Source: Neelides folsomi
Taxonomy: Eukaryota > Arthropoda > Collembola > Neelipleona > Neelidae
Length of the DNA stretch: 50,054 bases
Direction: 5' to 3'
Assembly (NCBI GenBank): GCA_034687125.1
Contig: JAQGBZ010000425.1
Coordinates: forward strand, 1-50,054
Below the pieces are notes generated by a model. The model searched no databases. It saw only the letters and a program-made list of their open reading frames with translations, and was not told the origin of the DNA. The position numbers and the translations under genes were made by a program. Positions 1 through 10,424 of the stretch are shown one piece after another (the first letter of the stretch is position 1; the number at the start of each line of letters is the position of its first letter).

Positions 1-39
1 TTATTTTAAGGCTGTACATCCGTTAACCGGATAGAAAAT

Positions 40-195
40 TTATTAGCGCTACCCGTATTAGAATTATTAAACGGGTAGGGCTACCCGTTTAAGAATTTAC
101 CCGTTTTAAGAAATTCGGGTAGCGCTACCTGAAAAGGGGTAGCACTACCCGAAATCGGGTAGCAATTAAACAAAAAAAGGGTAGCGCTACCCGCT
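40..195. repeat. Cluster of palindromic GGGTAGCGCTACCC motifs
   Basis: About six copies of a self-complementary motif lie within roughly 150 bp. The best form is CGGGTAGCGCTACCCG. Variants differ at the centre (GG or CA in place of CG) or are half-sites such as ACCCG. Spacing is irregular and AT-rich. GC content is far above the surroundings. No coding frame runs through it. It could be a foldback element, a fragment of a satellite, or a cluster of binding sites for a dimeric protein. The window edge is only 40 bp away, so the full array may extend to the left. Confidence 0.7.
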
Positions 196-449
196 TTTCC
201 CCCATTATCTATACCTCGACCGTGCTTATATATTATTATTCAAAATATTACACCTATTATAATTAAATAGTTTTTTGGTAAAACTTATAATATCCCAAAA
301 TACAAAAATTATATATACCTTATATTAAAGTTAATAAATATTATTTTTATAGATTACATTAAACCAAACTAACAATAAGAAACAATTTTTATAAGATCTT
401 GAATATTGTTTATCATTTATAAATAATTCGCATGTTTGTCACAGACTTA
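196..449. other. AT-rich flank, nothing recognised
   Basis: Very AT-rich sequence between the palindromic cluster and the stop codon of the first minus-strand gene. It probably includes that gene's 3' UTR. I see no gene or RNA in it. Confidence 0.5.
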
Positions 450-1389
450 TTAAAGTTTTGTTTTATAAAAAAATTGGCTATGAGAATTGCCGTTTTTCTT
501 TAGCGAAGGGAAATATAAATTGGAATTAAAAATGCCCGTCCCAGTATTATTCCCTTGTGCAATTTCACCCTCCATCTTCTCTTTGTTCTCATATTTCAAG
601 TTTGCAACCGAAGAGTAGGGATTCGCATAACCAACGATCTTATCATCATTTAAAGGATTGTAATTATTTGCTTGGTAATTTTGTGGGTTGTATGGAGGAT
701 TGGCATTTATCCCTCCATAATATTCTTCATTGCTTTGACTAACAAAATTATTTGGGTTAATTACAGGTAGCCTCTTATTTGGAACATTCATATATTGTCG
801 CTTATAATATCCCTGTGGCGGACCATATGAAGAGCCCGAAACATACGGAGGATTTTGGGCATATTGGGCTTTGATATAATCATAATGCTCCTTTTCGTGT
901 CTTTCTTCCTTTGCAGTCCAATATTCAGAAACAATTAATGCAATTGACTGTAATATGAATAAAAACATTAAGATAGAGATTTACATAAAATTAAGGTTAA
1001 ACAACAAATTTATAACATGATATTAAATAAGAATAGATTAAATATCCTTACGGTTGCAACTGCTGCAATAGCAAAAAGTATGGCAAACTGAAGAACTTGA
1101 TAAATATTTGCCAATGAAGCTGTGGACGTCAGCGAAGCTAAAACGGAATAGAGATTAAACGAATCTCCACTCAACTGTGTCAATGTTCGCTTTACTGTAT
1201 CAATGATATTCGTAGAATTTTCTTCTGCATTGCTTTTTGAAAAGCTACATGTCACAAGATCCAGAATTTAACCATATAAATAAATATTTATTTAATATTC
1301 CTCATAAGATAATTCATTTTATTGCTATAATCTTACCAATTTATAAAAAGAACAACAATTGCAAAATATAATCTGGCAGGAAGTTTCAT
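450..1389 (-). CDS. Uncharacterised single-pass membrane or secreted protein, Tyr/Asn/Pro-rich
   Basis: Three exons on the minus strand: 1389-1337, 1244-1052 and 947-450. All have GT-AG borders, and together they encode 247 residues. Exon 1 is almost entirely a signal peptide (starts MKLPARLYFAIVVLFINW). A long hydrophobic stretch around residues 66-88 (QFAILFAIAAVATSIALIV) spans the exon 2/3 junction and looks like a membrane helix. It is followed by a charged segment (EERHEKEH) and a long tail rich in Tyr, Asn, Pro and Gly. This organisation suggests a type I membrane protein with a disordered tail, or a secreted structural/cuticle-type protein. I do not recognise the family. The start rests on the in-frame signal-peptide exon, because the coding frame of exon 2 is continuous with it across the intron. 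Confidence 0.65.
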
Positions 1390-2376
1390 TTCTAAATTTT
1401 TATTGCTATTTTAAATACTCCAAATCAAAATAGGGAATTATTTAATATAAAAATATATAACAAACGACACGAATTTCATGATTTTTAAATTATAGTGTGA
1501 AAATTTTTAGCCTTTATTGAACATATTGCATTTCTTTAATTTTTTGCAAAACTAACTTTTAGAAATGATATATGATATAATGAAAGTCGAAAGTCACTTA
1601 ATGAAAGTTACTGAACTAATGCTAAAAGATTGATTCCGAGAGAAGTTTTAAGGACCTCAGGATTTAAGTTTCTAATAACAAATGTACGTGGTTTAGGTAG
1701 GAATGAGGGAGAAACGGCGTTTCGAAAAGAAAATTTTTACAAATATGGGAGATGATGAAGAATATTACTAGGAATTTGACTCTGTCTGTAACTGTCCCTT
1801 TGAAGCGGAGAAAAGATTCTAGGCCAGCGACCGTAATGTGGAACTTGTCAGTTTATTTGTAAATCTTTGGAGAAAATGAAATGGAAACGGAGTCTTTGAG
1901 ACCTTGTTGCATCTCAATGAGACACTAAAAATCCTTAATTCCAGATTTACATGTTAATTTCTTTATTTTGTATTTCAATTACAATTGCAAATTCATGAAC
2001 TCTTAACTCTCAGCCGAAAGTGCAGGGTTAAATACCATTATTGGGTTGGTTTGACAATTCCAACTATTGTCTAAGTTGGCCATTATTTCAACTGTGTCAA
2101 CATGTGTCATTTAACTTAGTTAGTTAGTTATGATTAGTTATTATACTTCGACAAGCCGGCTTTTCTAAATCTTCCTTGTCCAATTTAAATAAGAACCTAG
2201 ATATGTATGTATTGGTTCGGTAGTTAGATGTATGTATTGGTTCGGCAAAATAACCCTAATTTTTAAATTTGGTAAAATGTTTTTAAAGATAATTAAAAGT
2301 AGTTAAAGTTTGTTCGATTTTATTACAATAGTCATTGTGGAATAATAAATTATAAAATTTATTTTTGTCATCAAAT
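1390..2376. other. Intergenic region with a short 28-bp tandem repeat
   Basis: About 1 kb with no convincing gene. The stretch at 1620-1930 is less AT-rich than its surroundings but has stops in every frame. It could be an untranslated exon or an old insertion. At about 2201-2248 the motif ATGTATGTATTGGTTCGG occurs twice, 28 bp apart. Confidence 0.5.
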
Positions 2377-3571
2377 TCAAAGATGTTTGAGATCTCCGAT
2401 TTCTTTGAATGGGGGCCGATTTCCAGTTGACAAATGACTAAAGCGTTGAGAAGTAAACATTGTGTCTTTGTGGAATGGATGACAGCGTCTTTTGAAGGGA
2501 GTGAGGCCGTAAATGCATCCAGTTGATTGATAAGGATAATTAAGAGCTCGTTCTCTCCAAATTGAAGGTGGATCATCAAAGTACAATCTTCTTTTGTCGT
2601 CCTAATAACGAAAAATTTTTTTAGTTCATAAATTAATGTTTGTCTTCACTTAAATATTACTTTAGATAGTTATTAATACAGGAATAATATTCAATTTTTA
2701 CCAAATGCTCAGCGGTCGTTTTACTTGGTTCATAAATTGGGTAGCGATTACAACAAGTATACATGGGCTCGTCAACGAAAACTTCCTTCTTTTCTGGCAC
2801 AACAAGTTGAAAGTCTTTTGGAGGAGATTCAATTGGAACTTCAGGAAAAACCATTTCTTGAAAACATTTTCCTACAAAAGCGTAATTGAAATTATTATCA
2901 AAATTATCTCGATAAAGTCAAGTTATAATCATTTACCATAATTAGTAAATAAACAACTAATGTTGATCACCTTTAACATTCATTGCTCTGAGTTTCTTCT
3001 TATAAGATTTGGAGTATCCAGCAAAGTCGTCGCAAATATCATTGTCAAAATAATTGAGTCGGGAAAAGTTACCATAATCAAAATTTGGAAATCTTCTTGG
3101 AAGATTCTCTATAAGATATAAAAAATTATCTTTGTAAAAAATTATTTTGTATTGTCATTAAGCGATTGTGCTCTGTGTTCTGATATTACATCTTATAGGT
3201 AAAATGTATGATTTGTTCTTACCAATATAATTTTGCCATCGATCATAGAACCGTTTGGTTCTTCTGTGATAATTCTCATTCAATTTGGATTCGTAACAAT
3301 TTTCCAGTTCTTTCAATTTGAGTCGAAACTGAGGGAGCTCTTCGGTGTCTTTTGGCATTTCAGGAGGTGGAAAGTTTGGTTTTTCATTTTTCTTTCTGAT
3401 CGTCTCGTTAATGATCCTTTGCCATTCTTCTTGACTCTTTGGATTTCGACCACTTTCCTGATTCTTCTTCAGATGAGGAGGATTGTATTCAACTGCATAG
3501 TATTCTGGGAGAATTCCGTCTTTTATGAGCTCGTCAATGAGTTCCACGTACTTTTGGGCTTCTTTGGCCAT
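2377..3571 (-). CDS. Uncharacterised 293-residue protein
   Basis: Four exons on the minus strand: 3571-3223, 3108-2971, 2871-2702 and 2601-2377, all GT-AG. They close in frame as 293 residues, starting MAKEAQKYVELIDELIKDG. There is no signal peptide or membrane segment. The N-terminal third is charged and helical, with an EEWQRIINETIRKK segment. The rest is rich in aromatic, Pro and Arg residues (PRRFPNFDYGNF, YFDDPPSIWRERALNYPY), in short blocks. This composition resembles small microtubule inner proteins of cilia and sperm tails, which bind tubulin through Pro/aromatic blocks. That is an analogy, not a recognised homology, and I cannot name a family. Confidence 0.7.
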
Positions 3572-4133
3572 GATTAATTTTGACTCTCGGATATAATTAT
3601 TTCAGCTAGTAAGATAAAAACTTAAAAACCTAAAAAATAGTTTATAAAGATTTAAAAATATTATAATTTTTCCACACTTTTCTCATTACAATATAAGAAA
3701 TATTTGGTGTCGCTTGGAAATCCCTTAGAATTTCACTGGTGCGGTGCACTAATGACTTTTATGTTCTAGTAATTAGTATATCCCAAGAACATGATCGGTT
3801 AAAGAAGTTAAAATTATACAAAAATGTAAACAATATGAAAATCAGAATAAGTTATTTTTGATATTCGTGCAAGTTTTTATTAAGAAAATATAAGGCTTCA
3901 TAAAACTACCAACATCAAATATTATAGCAAATATTAAGTAGAGTCTACAATTATCTTATTTTTGATTCTTGAAAGATCAATTGTACATGTTTCAAAAATG
4001 TGCTATAAATTCTAAATGTACTCTAGATATAAAATTAGTTTAGATAGCATAAATACGAATGTATATATTGGTATATCCAATGTATTGAATCTAGCTTATT
4101 GAGAGATTGGGGCATTTGCTCAGATCGAATAAA
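3572..4133. other. Intergenic, AT-rich
   Basis: About 560 bp between the 5' end of the 293-residue gene and the 3' end of the Gly-rich gene, both on the minus strand. It probably contains the promoter of the former and the 3' UTR of the latter. No repeat, RNA gene or ORF is supported. Confidence 0.4.
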
Positions 4134-4483
4134 TTATTTTCCGTATCCCCCACCGTGTCGTCCTCCGAACCCTCCAAATCCGCTACTCCCGCCAATTCCA
4201 TATCCTCCTCGAAATCCTCCACCTCCACCGAATCCGCCGCCTCCTCCATATCCGCCGCCTCCATAACCGCCACCTCCACCAAATCCAGCTTCAACATGAG
4301 TACCAAGACTCAAGATGAGGACCAATGCCACAAAAAATCCAAAAATCTATAATATAAATGGAAAATAGAATTTAAAATTTAGACATTTGTGAAAAAAACT
4401 CGTAGTAAAGGAAAGATAAAAAATTATATTATTAGGATCAATGTGTTTAGTTAATATACCATTTTGCCACCAGAAAAAAACAT
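4134..4483 (-). CDS. Glycine-rich secreted peptide
   Basis: Two exons on the minus strand. Exon 2 is 4346-4134. Exon 1 either ends or consists of the ATG at 4462-4460, immediately followed by a GTATAT donor. An in-frame upstream ATG at 4483 would add seven residues. From 4462 the product is 71 residues: a strong signal peptide (MIFGFFVALVLILSLGTHVEA), then a mature region of repeated GGGGY, GGGGF and GFGG units ending in HGGGYGK. Peptides of this design in arthropods are either glycine-rich antimicrobial peptides or cuticle/silk-type structural proteins. The sequence alone does not decide between them. The initiator choice is uncertain because the intron abuts the start codon. Confidence 0.7.
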
Positions 4484-6431
4484 GACTCCGATTCCGATCC
4501 TGTAGATATCAAGAGAGCTAAAATCGCTTCTTTCTTGTAAGAAAGTTAGAATGAAATTGTATAATAATTTGAGTTGGGTTCAAAGCTTTTATACGATCTT
4601 GGTAAAACACTATTTGCTATTAATTTAATTGTCGTTCGAATTGCCCTAATTTTAGTAAATTAAGAGAATGTGAAGTTCATTGTATGTTAGTGAATAATGT
4701 CAAGTGAAAGTAAACAACAACATAGCATGAGAATCATGAGATGCATCAAAGGTTCAATTTTTGATAAACCTTGAAATCTTTGATATCCGTATAATGCATC
4801 TGTAGTCGTACTCACAGTCACATACATTTCAAATTGTTCTTCAATTTCTTGATAACTCCTACAATCAATAGTAAATGAATGAATGGAAGAAAAGAAACAA
4901 AGAGGGCTTCTTGAGAACTCTTTTATAAATAGCAATTGGATCAAATGGGACCATCCAAAATTAGAGCATACGAAATAAATTGTCAAACAAAAGTTCAATG
5001 CCACTTGCAGTTTACACTCGTAATCATTTTTAACGTTAATTAAATGACTTGCTTTTTGTTGGTACCTATGTATTATACTTACGATTTAACTTCTCAGGAA
5101 TCATGATTACCTAAATTCATCTTTCACCGACACATGGCAAATAAATTCATTTATAAAATAATGGACTCATAGCTTTCAATTAGTCTTTTTATCTCCTTTC
5201 TTTTACACTAACCAAGATGTGGCATGAATATAATTAGTTTTAATGGTACTTTAAAAAGAAATTCATACACATTCATCTCATTTATGTATTTATCATCTCA
5301 TACCTGTAATGTATAACTTTTTCTCGGTCCGCAGTTCGATATATTTAATATTCAGTTGTACATAATTGTACTTAAACATATAATTTATAATATTATATGT
5401 ATTATGGTATGTATCCTGTACATAATATAGATATTTACAAAATGAGCGTGGGTATTAAACGTTTAGAAGTAAAGAAAAATCTCGGTAGATTTCATTTGAC
5501 TCATCATTCTGTAATAGGGCAAGGGTATAAAATACATATATTTACAAATTAGTAAATATTTGCCAAGATATTTATAATTTAAATCGTTATAAGTTATTAT
5601 CAATTTAGTGAAAGGTGTGGTGGTGTGAAGGCCTTAATGGTTAATGGCAATGGCTATGGTTTCTGGTTCGAAGGTTGAATGCGTAGTGGTTTGAGTGGAT
5701 ATATAGGAGAGATATAGGAAAGTGTATCTGCGCTCCCGCGTATTGGGAATCAGCTGTGTTGCAGGATAAAAACAAAGATTCACCCTTCACGCAATACATT
5801 AGAATACATAATATAAGCTAGATATACAAAATACAATGTTTCTCTACATGGGATGAAGAATCCCTACATCGCAAAAATAAAGAGATAAAGGACAAATAAA
5901 TAATACGATAGCCAATTACCACTTACCCATTACTTGGCTCTCTTTTGTGACGCGTTTTTAAATATTATTTTCATATCTTTTGGTTGATAGTAGATTAAAT
6001 ACGTTTTAGTTCCTAATATTACTCATTTGTACCTTCCATTATTGATCGTTTAACCAGGAAGGTGTCCAACTTTAATAACCAAACAAAGAAAAAAGTACCA
6101 AAAGTTAATTTTGTTAGTCATAAGACCATAGAAAGACCTCGGATAATCAAATGCTGCGATTTTAGAGCATTTTTTATTTATTTTACTCATCGTTGAGTTC
6201 TTAGTTGTAGGCAATTATGAATTTATTTATTAGCTTAATTTATCTCGTACCAAATTATAAGAATAGGTCAGGGGAAGCAAAACCATTAAACCGCAGGAGA
6301 CTTAATTAAACACGAGTCAACGGTAAGCCCAAATTATATTATTTGTGTTGAATTTGATTTTTCTTGGTGAAGGTTAATGACGAATCCGATTAATTTTAAT
6401 TTTTTTGGCAGAAATAATCCACATCACAAAG
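4484..6431. other. Intergenic region with a GC-richer patch upstream of ATG9
   Basis: Nearly 2 kb. An open frame at 4687-5004 on the minus strand has a hydrophobic C-terminus but no ATG and no supported splice model. A clearly GC-richer patch at about 5610-5790 sits in AT-rich surroundings. It includes a TGGTTCGAAGG motif resembling a tRNA B box, and could be an upstream untranslated exon, the ATG9 promoter or an old SINE fragment. The remaining sequence shows nothing I can support. Confidence 0.4.
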
Positions 6432-9400
6432 ATGGACAAAGGAGGATATCAGTCTCTCACTACTGCTCAAAATGATAACGATGAATACCAGCCATCGGAA
6501 ATTATGGTCCATGTTGTTCCAGACGCAAACAAGAGTAATTAAAAATTACAATTTTTACAAATACAATAGAATTACAAACGTACGCATTCGTCTAGTACGC
6601 ATTTGCCTAGTACGATTTTAGTTTAGTTTTTGACATGTTTGCTCAATTTATGACCTGATGAATCTAATTTATAATTTGAATTTTCAATTCAAGGGCGCTG
6701 GAACCATGTTGAAGATTTGGATTCATTTTTCACAAGGATCTATTATTATCATCAAAAACATGGATTTTTATGCATCTTGCTTCAAGAATGCTTCGAGTTG
6801 GGACAATTTCTCTTTGTCATTGGATTCGCAACCTTTTTGCTCGAATGTGTTAACTACCCTGTCCTATTCAAGTATGATTTATTAAATTATTAAAAATAGC
6901 TCAATTATAAATGCCGATACGTACTACCTTTAAGAAGTTTTTAAAAGAAATGTTTTTTTCATTTTAGGGATGTAACTCCAAATTCAACTATTAATCATAA
7001 CAAAGTCACAATTCATGATGCAATTATTCCAGCAAATGAATGTATTTCTAACTTTGGCCCAATGATGTGGTTTTCCCTATTAATCGCAGCATTATTTTGG
7101 ATCCTTCGATTTGTGTATGTGATTTACAATACAATTCTAAATTGGGAGATTCGAGCCTTTTATCGTACAGCCCTCGGAATCCAAGATGTAAGTATTAAAA
7201 TTTTAAACCGATTAACTTTAATATATTTTTAATTTAATTTGAATTAGTTTTTAAACTAAATGCTACATTTATGTTTCAGTGTGACTTGGATAATTTGACC
7301 TGGTATGATGTTCAGAAGAAGCTCCAACATGTTCAAAGAGAACAACAAATGTGCATTCACAAACAAGACCTTTCTGAATTGGATATTTATCATAGAATAC
7401 TCAGGTCAATACAAAAACACAATTATTTTACATTATTGTTTTTAATCAAGGAAAGCAAATTATGATCATTTATATTTTTACAGGTTTAAAAATTACATGA
7501 TAGCAATGACGAACAAAGGGCTTCTACCATTAAAATACAATTTACCTCTATTGGGAGAATCCGTATTTCTAACACATGGAATGAAATATAATTTAGAGAT
7601 GCTCCTTTTTTGTAATTACTTATTTAAAAACAATATTGTATTACAATAAAAATGCCAAATCTTCTAAGATGAAATGTTATCAAATATTAATGATTTATAG
7701 GGGGACCTTGGGCTCCATTTGAAAACAGTTGGCATTTGAGAGAAGATTACAAAAAGACAGCGAAACGAAAGGAATTAGCAAGTTCACTTTCAAAAAGAAT
7801 CTTATGGGTCGGAATTGCCAATCTCGCTCTCGCACCAGTCATTTTTCTTTGGCAAATCCTTTACTCTTTCTTTAACTACGCAGAGGTAATTTAATTTAAT
7901 CTTTTATTGTCAATTCCAATTGATTTTAATATATAAATATAATTGAATCTCTTTAGGTATTAAAACGTCAACCCGGGACGTTGGGAATGCGAAGATGGTC
8001 TTTATACGGCAGACTTTACTTAAGACATTTTAATGAATTAGAACACGAGATAAATGTTCGTCTTGTCAGAGCCTATAGGCCAGCAGCAAGATATATGAAC
8101 ATCTTCAATTCTCCTTCTCTCACAATAATTGCCCAGTATGAAATTATGGAAGAGATGTTCATCTGATACATTTTAAAATTAACTACCATTTTAATAAAGT
8201 TTTATTTATTTTAATTAATAGGAATATTGCATTCATCGCTGGAGCCATTTTTGCCGTGCTTTCACTATTAGCCATTTACGATGAAGATGTGTTAACCGTT
8301 GAACACGTTTTGCTCCTAATTACCGTACTTGGAGCAGTCATTGCTATTTGCAGGTATAATTTAACAATGACCTTAAGTTACAAATTACAATTTAGTGAAA
8401 TTTTTATATAAAAATACGCATAATTAAAATTTTAGTAAAAGGAATAAATTATGCATTTAAAAAATTTAGGGCATTTATACCAGACGAACAATTGGTTTGG
8501 TGTCCAGAGAAGTTGCTGACTTCTGTTTTAGCACATGTTCACTATTTTCCGGATCAGTGGAAAGGAAAAGCTCACACTTCTCAAACGCGCGATCAATTTT
8601 CTCTTCTTTTTCAATATAAAGCCGTAAGTCTCTATTAATTGTCACGAATTGTGAATGATATCAACCAATTTTAAATTTAAGTAAACGATATAATTAAATT
8701 ATTCATTTTTAGGTATATTTACTAGAAGAACTCATCAGCCCGTTTATAACTCCAATTATTTTATGCTTTTACTTGAGGCCTAAAGCATTGGAAATCGTCG
8801 ATTTTTACCGACATTTTACAGTCGAAGTTGTTGGAGTTGGAGATGTTTGTTCATTTGCTCAAATGGACGTTAGAAAACATGGGAATCCAACTTGGCAAAC
8901 CTCGATGCATGAAGATGCATCCAATAAACCTGCAGATCACTACACCCAAGTACGTTTTCAATACAATTTTTTTATTTCCAATAAGTTATTTAGACCTTAA
9001 TTAGTTTTCGTTGTTATTGAAATAACTACACTATGTAATGTATTATAAATTGAATAATCATTTTGGAAATTAGGCCGAGAATGGAAAGACGGAATTGTCT
9101 TTGGTCCATTTCACTCACACGAATCCTGATTGGCGACCGCCTAATGATTCTGGAGCGTTTATTGCTAATTTGAAAGAAAGAGCTGCAAGGGATGCAATTA
9201 ATTTACCCACCGTTCTCGAAGAAAATCCCCTCTTTGCTTCTCTCAACTCTCTCTCGTCAATGGGAGCTGAAGTACGGAATATTAATAATTTCACATAAAA
9301 ATTAATTTTATTATGAAATAAATTATTATACTGTGAGGATGCACAGTCCTCACAAGACGGTCGGAGCCTCGCCGTGCATAATTAGAGCCTCTTGCATCTC

Positions 9401-10424
9401 TAATTAGCTGCATCATATCCCTGATCAAAGCGGGGTGCGATAAGGAGTAGGTTCGGTTGACCAAAGGGAGCAGGTCGCGGCAGCGGAAATGTCGATTGCG
9501 GGTTCGAGTCCCGTCCGACCCTTACTTTTTATCGCACTCTGCGTGAGGAATCCCTCATAATACCTATATATAATAATTAATTTACATTTTAGTATTCAAC
9601 TGCAATCGCAAGTTTAATTCGTGATAATCAGCTTCTAAATCCATTGAACCCCGTTTTACCATCGATGAGCATGTCGCCGCAGCCGACAATTGTTTTTTCG
9701 AATAATCAACAACAACCTCCTCCACTCCAACAAGCTTCTTTCAGAGGGCATTTAAGTAGACATGAAGGGCCATTGTATCCAACTCATAGAGGAATTACCT
9801 CAGGGTAAAATAAAATAATAAGAGTTTTTATTTACCTAAGCAATCAATAGTTTAAAATATAGCTAATTGAGTTGATCTAACAATTTATTCATTGTTTGAA
9901 TTAGACTTCAACAAAGTGAACTTTTTGGCACGCTTCCTTCATACAACAATACTTTAAGTTTTGCACATAGTTTTGCCCAGCCTGCTCAAGGCATTCAAAA
10001 AGGTCTCGCCCCTGAAACAACGATTGAAGCAAACTGCGTTGAAATGAGTTTGGATGCTCTTTACATACACGAATTGCATCACATGGAAGTGAGTTTAAAT
10101 GATAATATTTTTTAACTAAAAACATTTACTGTATATTAATTTTATTCATTCCAAAAGTATTCTTTTTCGTGGTTTATTCTGGCATAAAAATTAAAACTTG
10201 TAAAAGTGTGAAATATTAAGATTTGAACTTTTTAATAGTTGAGACGTAGATCCTTGAGGGGACAAGGTTCTGGCCAGAGTCATACCCGTGGATCCCAACC
10301 AACTGCAGGGACTTCTACTCCAAATATTCACGGGCAGGCCAACCGAGGAAGTTTTTCAAGCGACGATGAAGCATCTGAAAAAACTCGATTGCTTCTTCCT
10401 TCAAGTTTTTATGGATCTTCTTAA
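6432..10424 (+). CDS. ATG9: Autophagy-related protein 9 (phospholipid scramblase)
   Basis: Fourteen exons: 6432-6534, 6694-6871, 6968-7187, 7280-7404, 7484-7611, 7701-7885, 7957-8135, 8222-8353, 8470-8623, 8713-8949, 9074-9271, 9593-9804, 9905-10088 and 10239-10424. They close in frame as 806 residues, close to the length of animal ATG9A. ATG9 is a trimeric membrane scramblase in small Golgi/endosome-derived vesicles that seed the phagophore and work with the lipid-transfer protein ATG2. Conserved landmarks include RWNHVEDLDSFFTRIYYYHQ just before the first helix, NWEIRAFYRTALGI, YDEDVLTVEHVLL and PFITPIILCFYLRP. After residue about 600 there is a variable, Gln/Pro/Ser-rich cytosolic tail ending in a dileucine-like acidic stretch. 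Identification is very secure. Intron 11 carries a tRNA-like insertion, described separately. Confidence 0.97.
9332..9560 (+). repeat. Structured insertion in ATG9 intron 11, probable SINE or MITE
   Basis: A GC-rich block in an otherwise AT-rich intron, dense in inverted repeats. GTGAGGA (9333-9339) pairs with TCCTCAC (9347-9353). TAATTAGAG (9379-9387) pairs with CTCTAATTA (9398-9406). GTGCGATAA (9435-9443) pairs with TTATCGCAC (9529-9537), the last enclosing a tRNA-like fold. A second GAGG/CCTC hairpin closes the right end at about 9545-9556, so both ends carry a similar small hairpin. This looks like a complete short mobile element rather than random sequence. I cannot assign it to a named family. 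Confidence 0.6.
9450..9522 (+). ncRNA. tRNA-like cloverleaf with pol III A and B boxes
   Basis: The stretch folds as a tRNA. The acceptor stem is GGTTCGG with CCGACCC (one mismatch). The D stem is GACC (9459-9462) with GGTC (9473-9476). A five-pair anticodon stem spans 9478-9482 and 9490-9494. The T arm is GCGGG, loop TTCGAGT, then CCCGT (9498-9514). TGACCAAAGGG resembles an A box and GGTTCGAGTCCC is an excellent B box. The anticodon loop reads GCGGAAA, lacking the near-universal U33, and the variable loop is only three bases. It is therefore more likely a tRNA-derived SINE head or tRNA relic than a functional tRNA gene. Formal reading of the anticodon gives GGA, but the short variable arm does not fit tRNA-Ser. 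Confidence 0.6.

Noticed and set aside
4687..5004. 105-codon minus-strand frame with hydrophobic ends
   Set aside because: It opens with GTG rather than ATG, the best internal splice join is out of frame, and no family resemblance is visible.
9332..9450. Self-cleaving ribozyme of hammerhead or HDV type
   Set aside because: CTGATCA and GGAAATG look superficially like hammerhead core pieces, but the required CUGANGA and GAAA elements are not arranged around three helices, and HDV-like pairing could not be completed.
9450..9522. Functional tRNA-Ser(GGA) gene
   Set aside because: The anticodon loop lacks U33, the acceptor stem has a mismatch, and serine tRNAs need a long variable arm, whereas this one has three bases.
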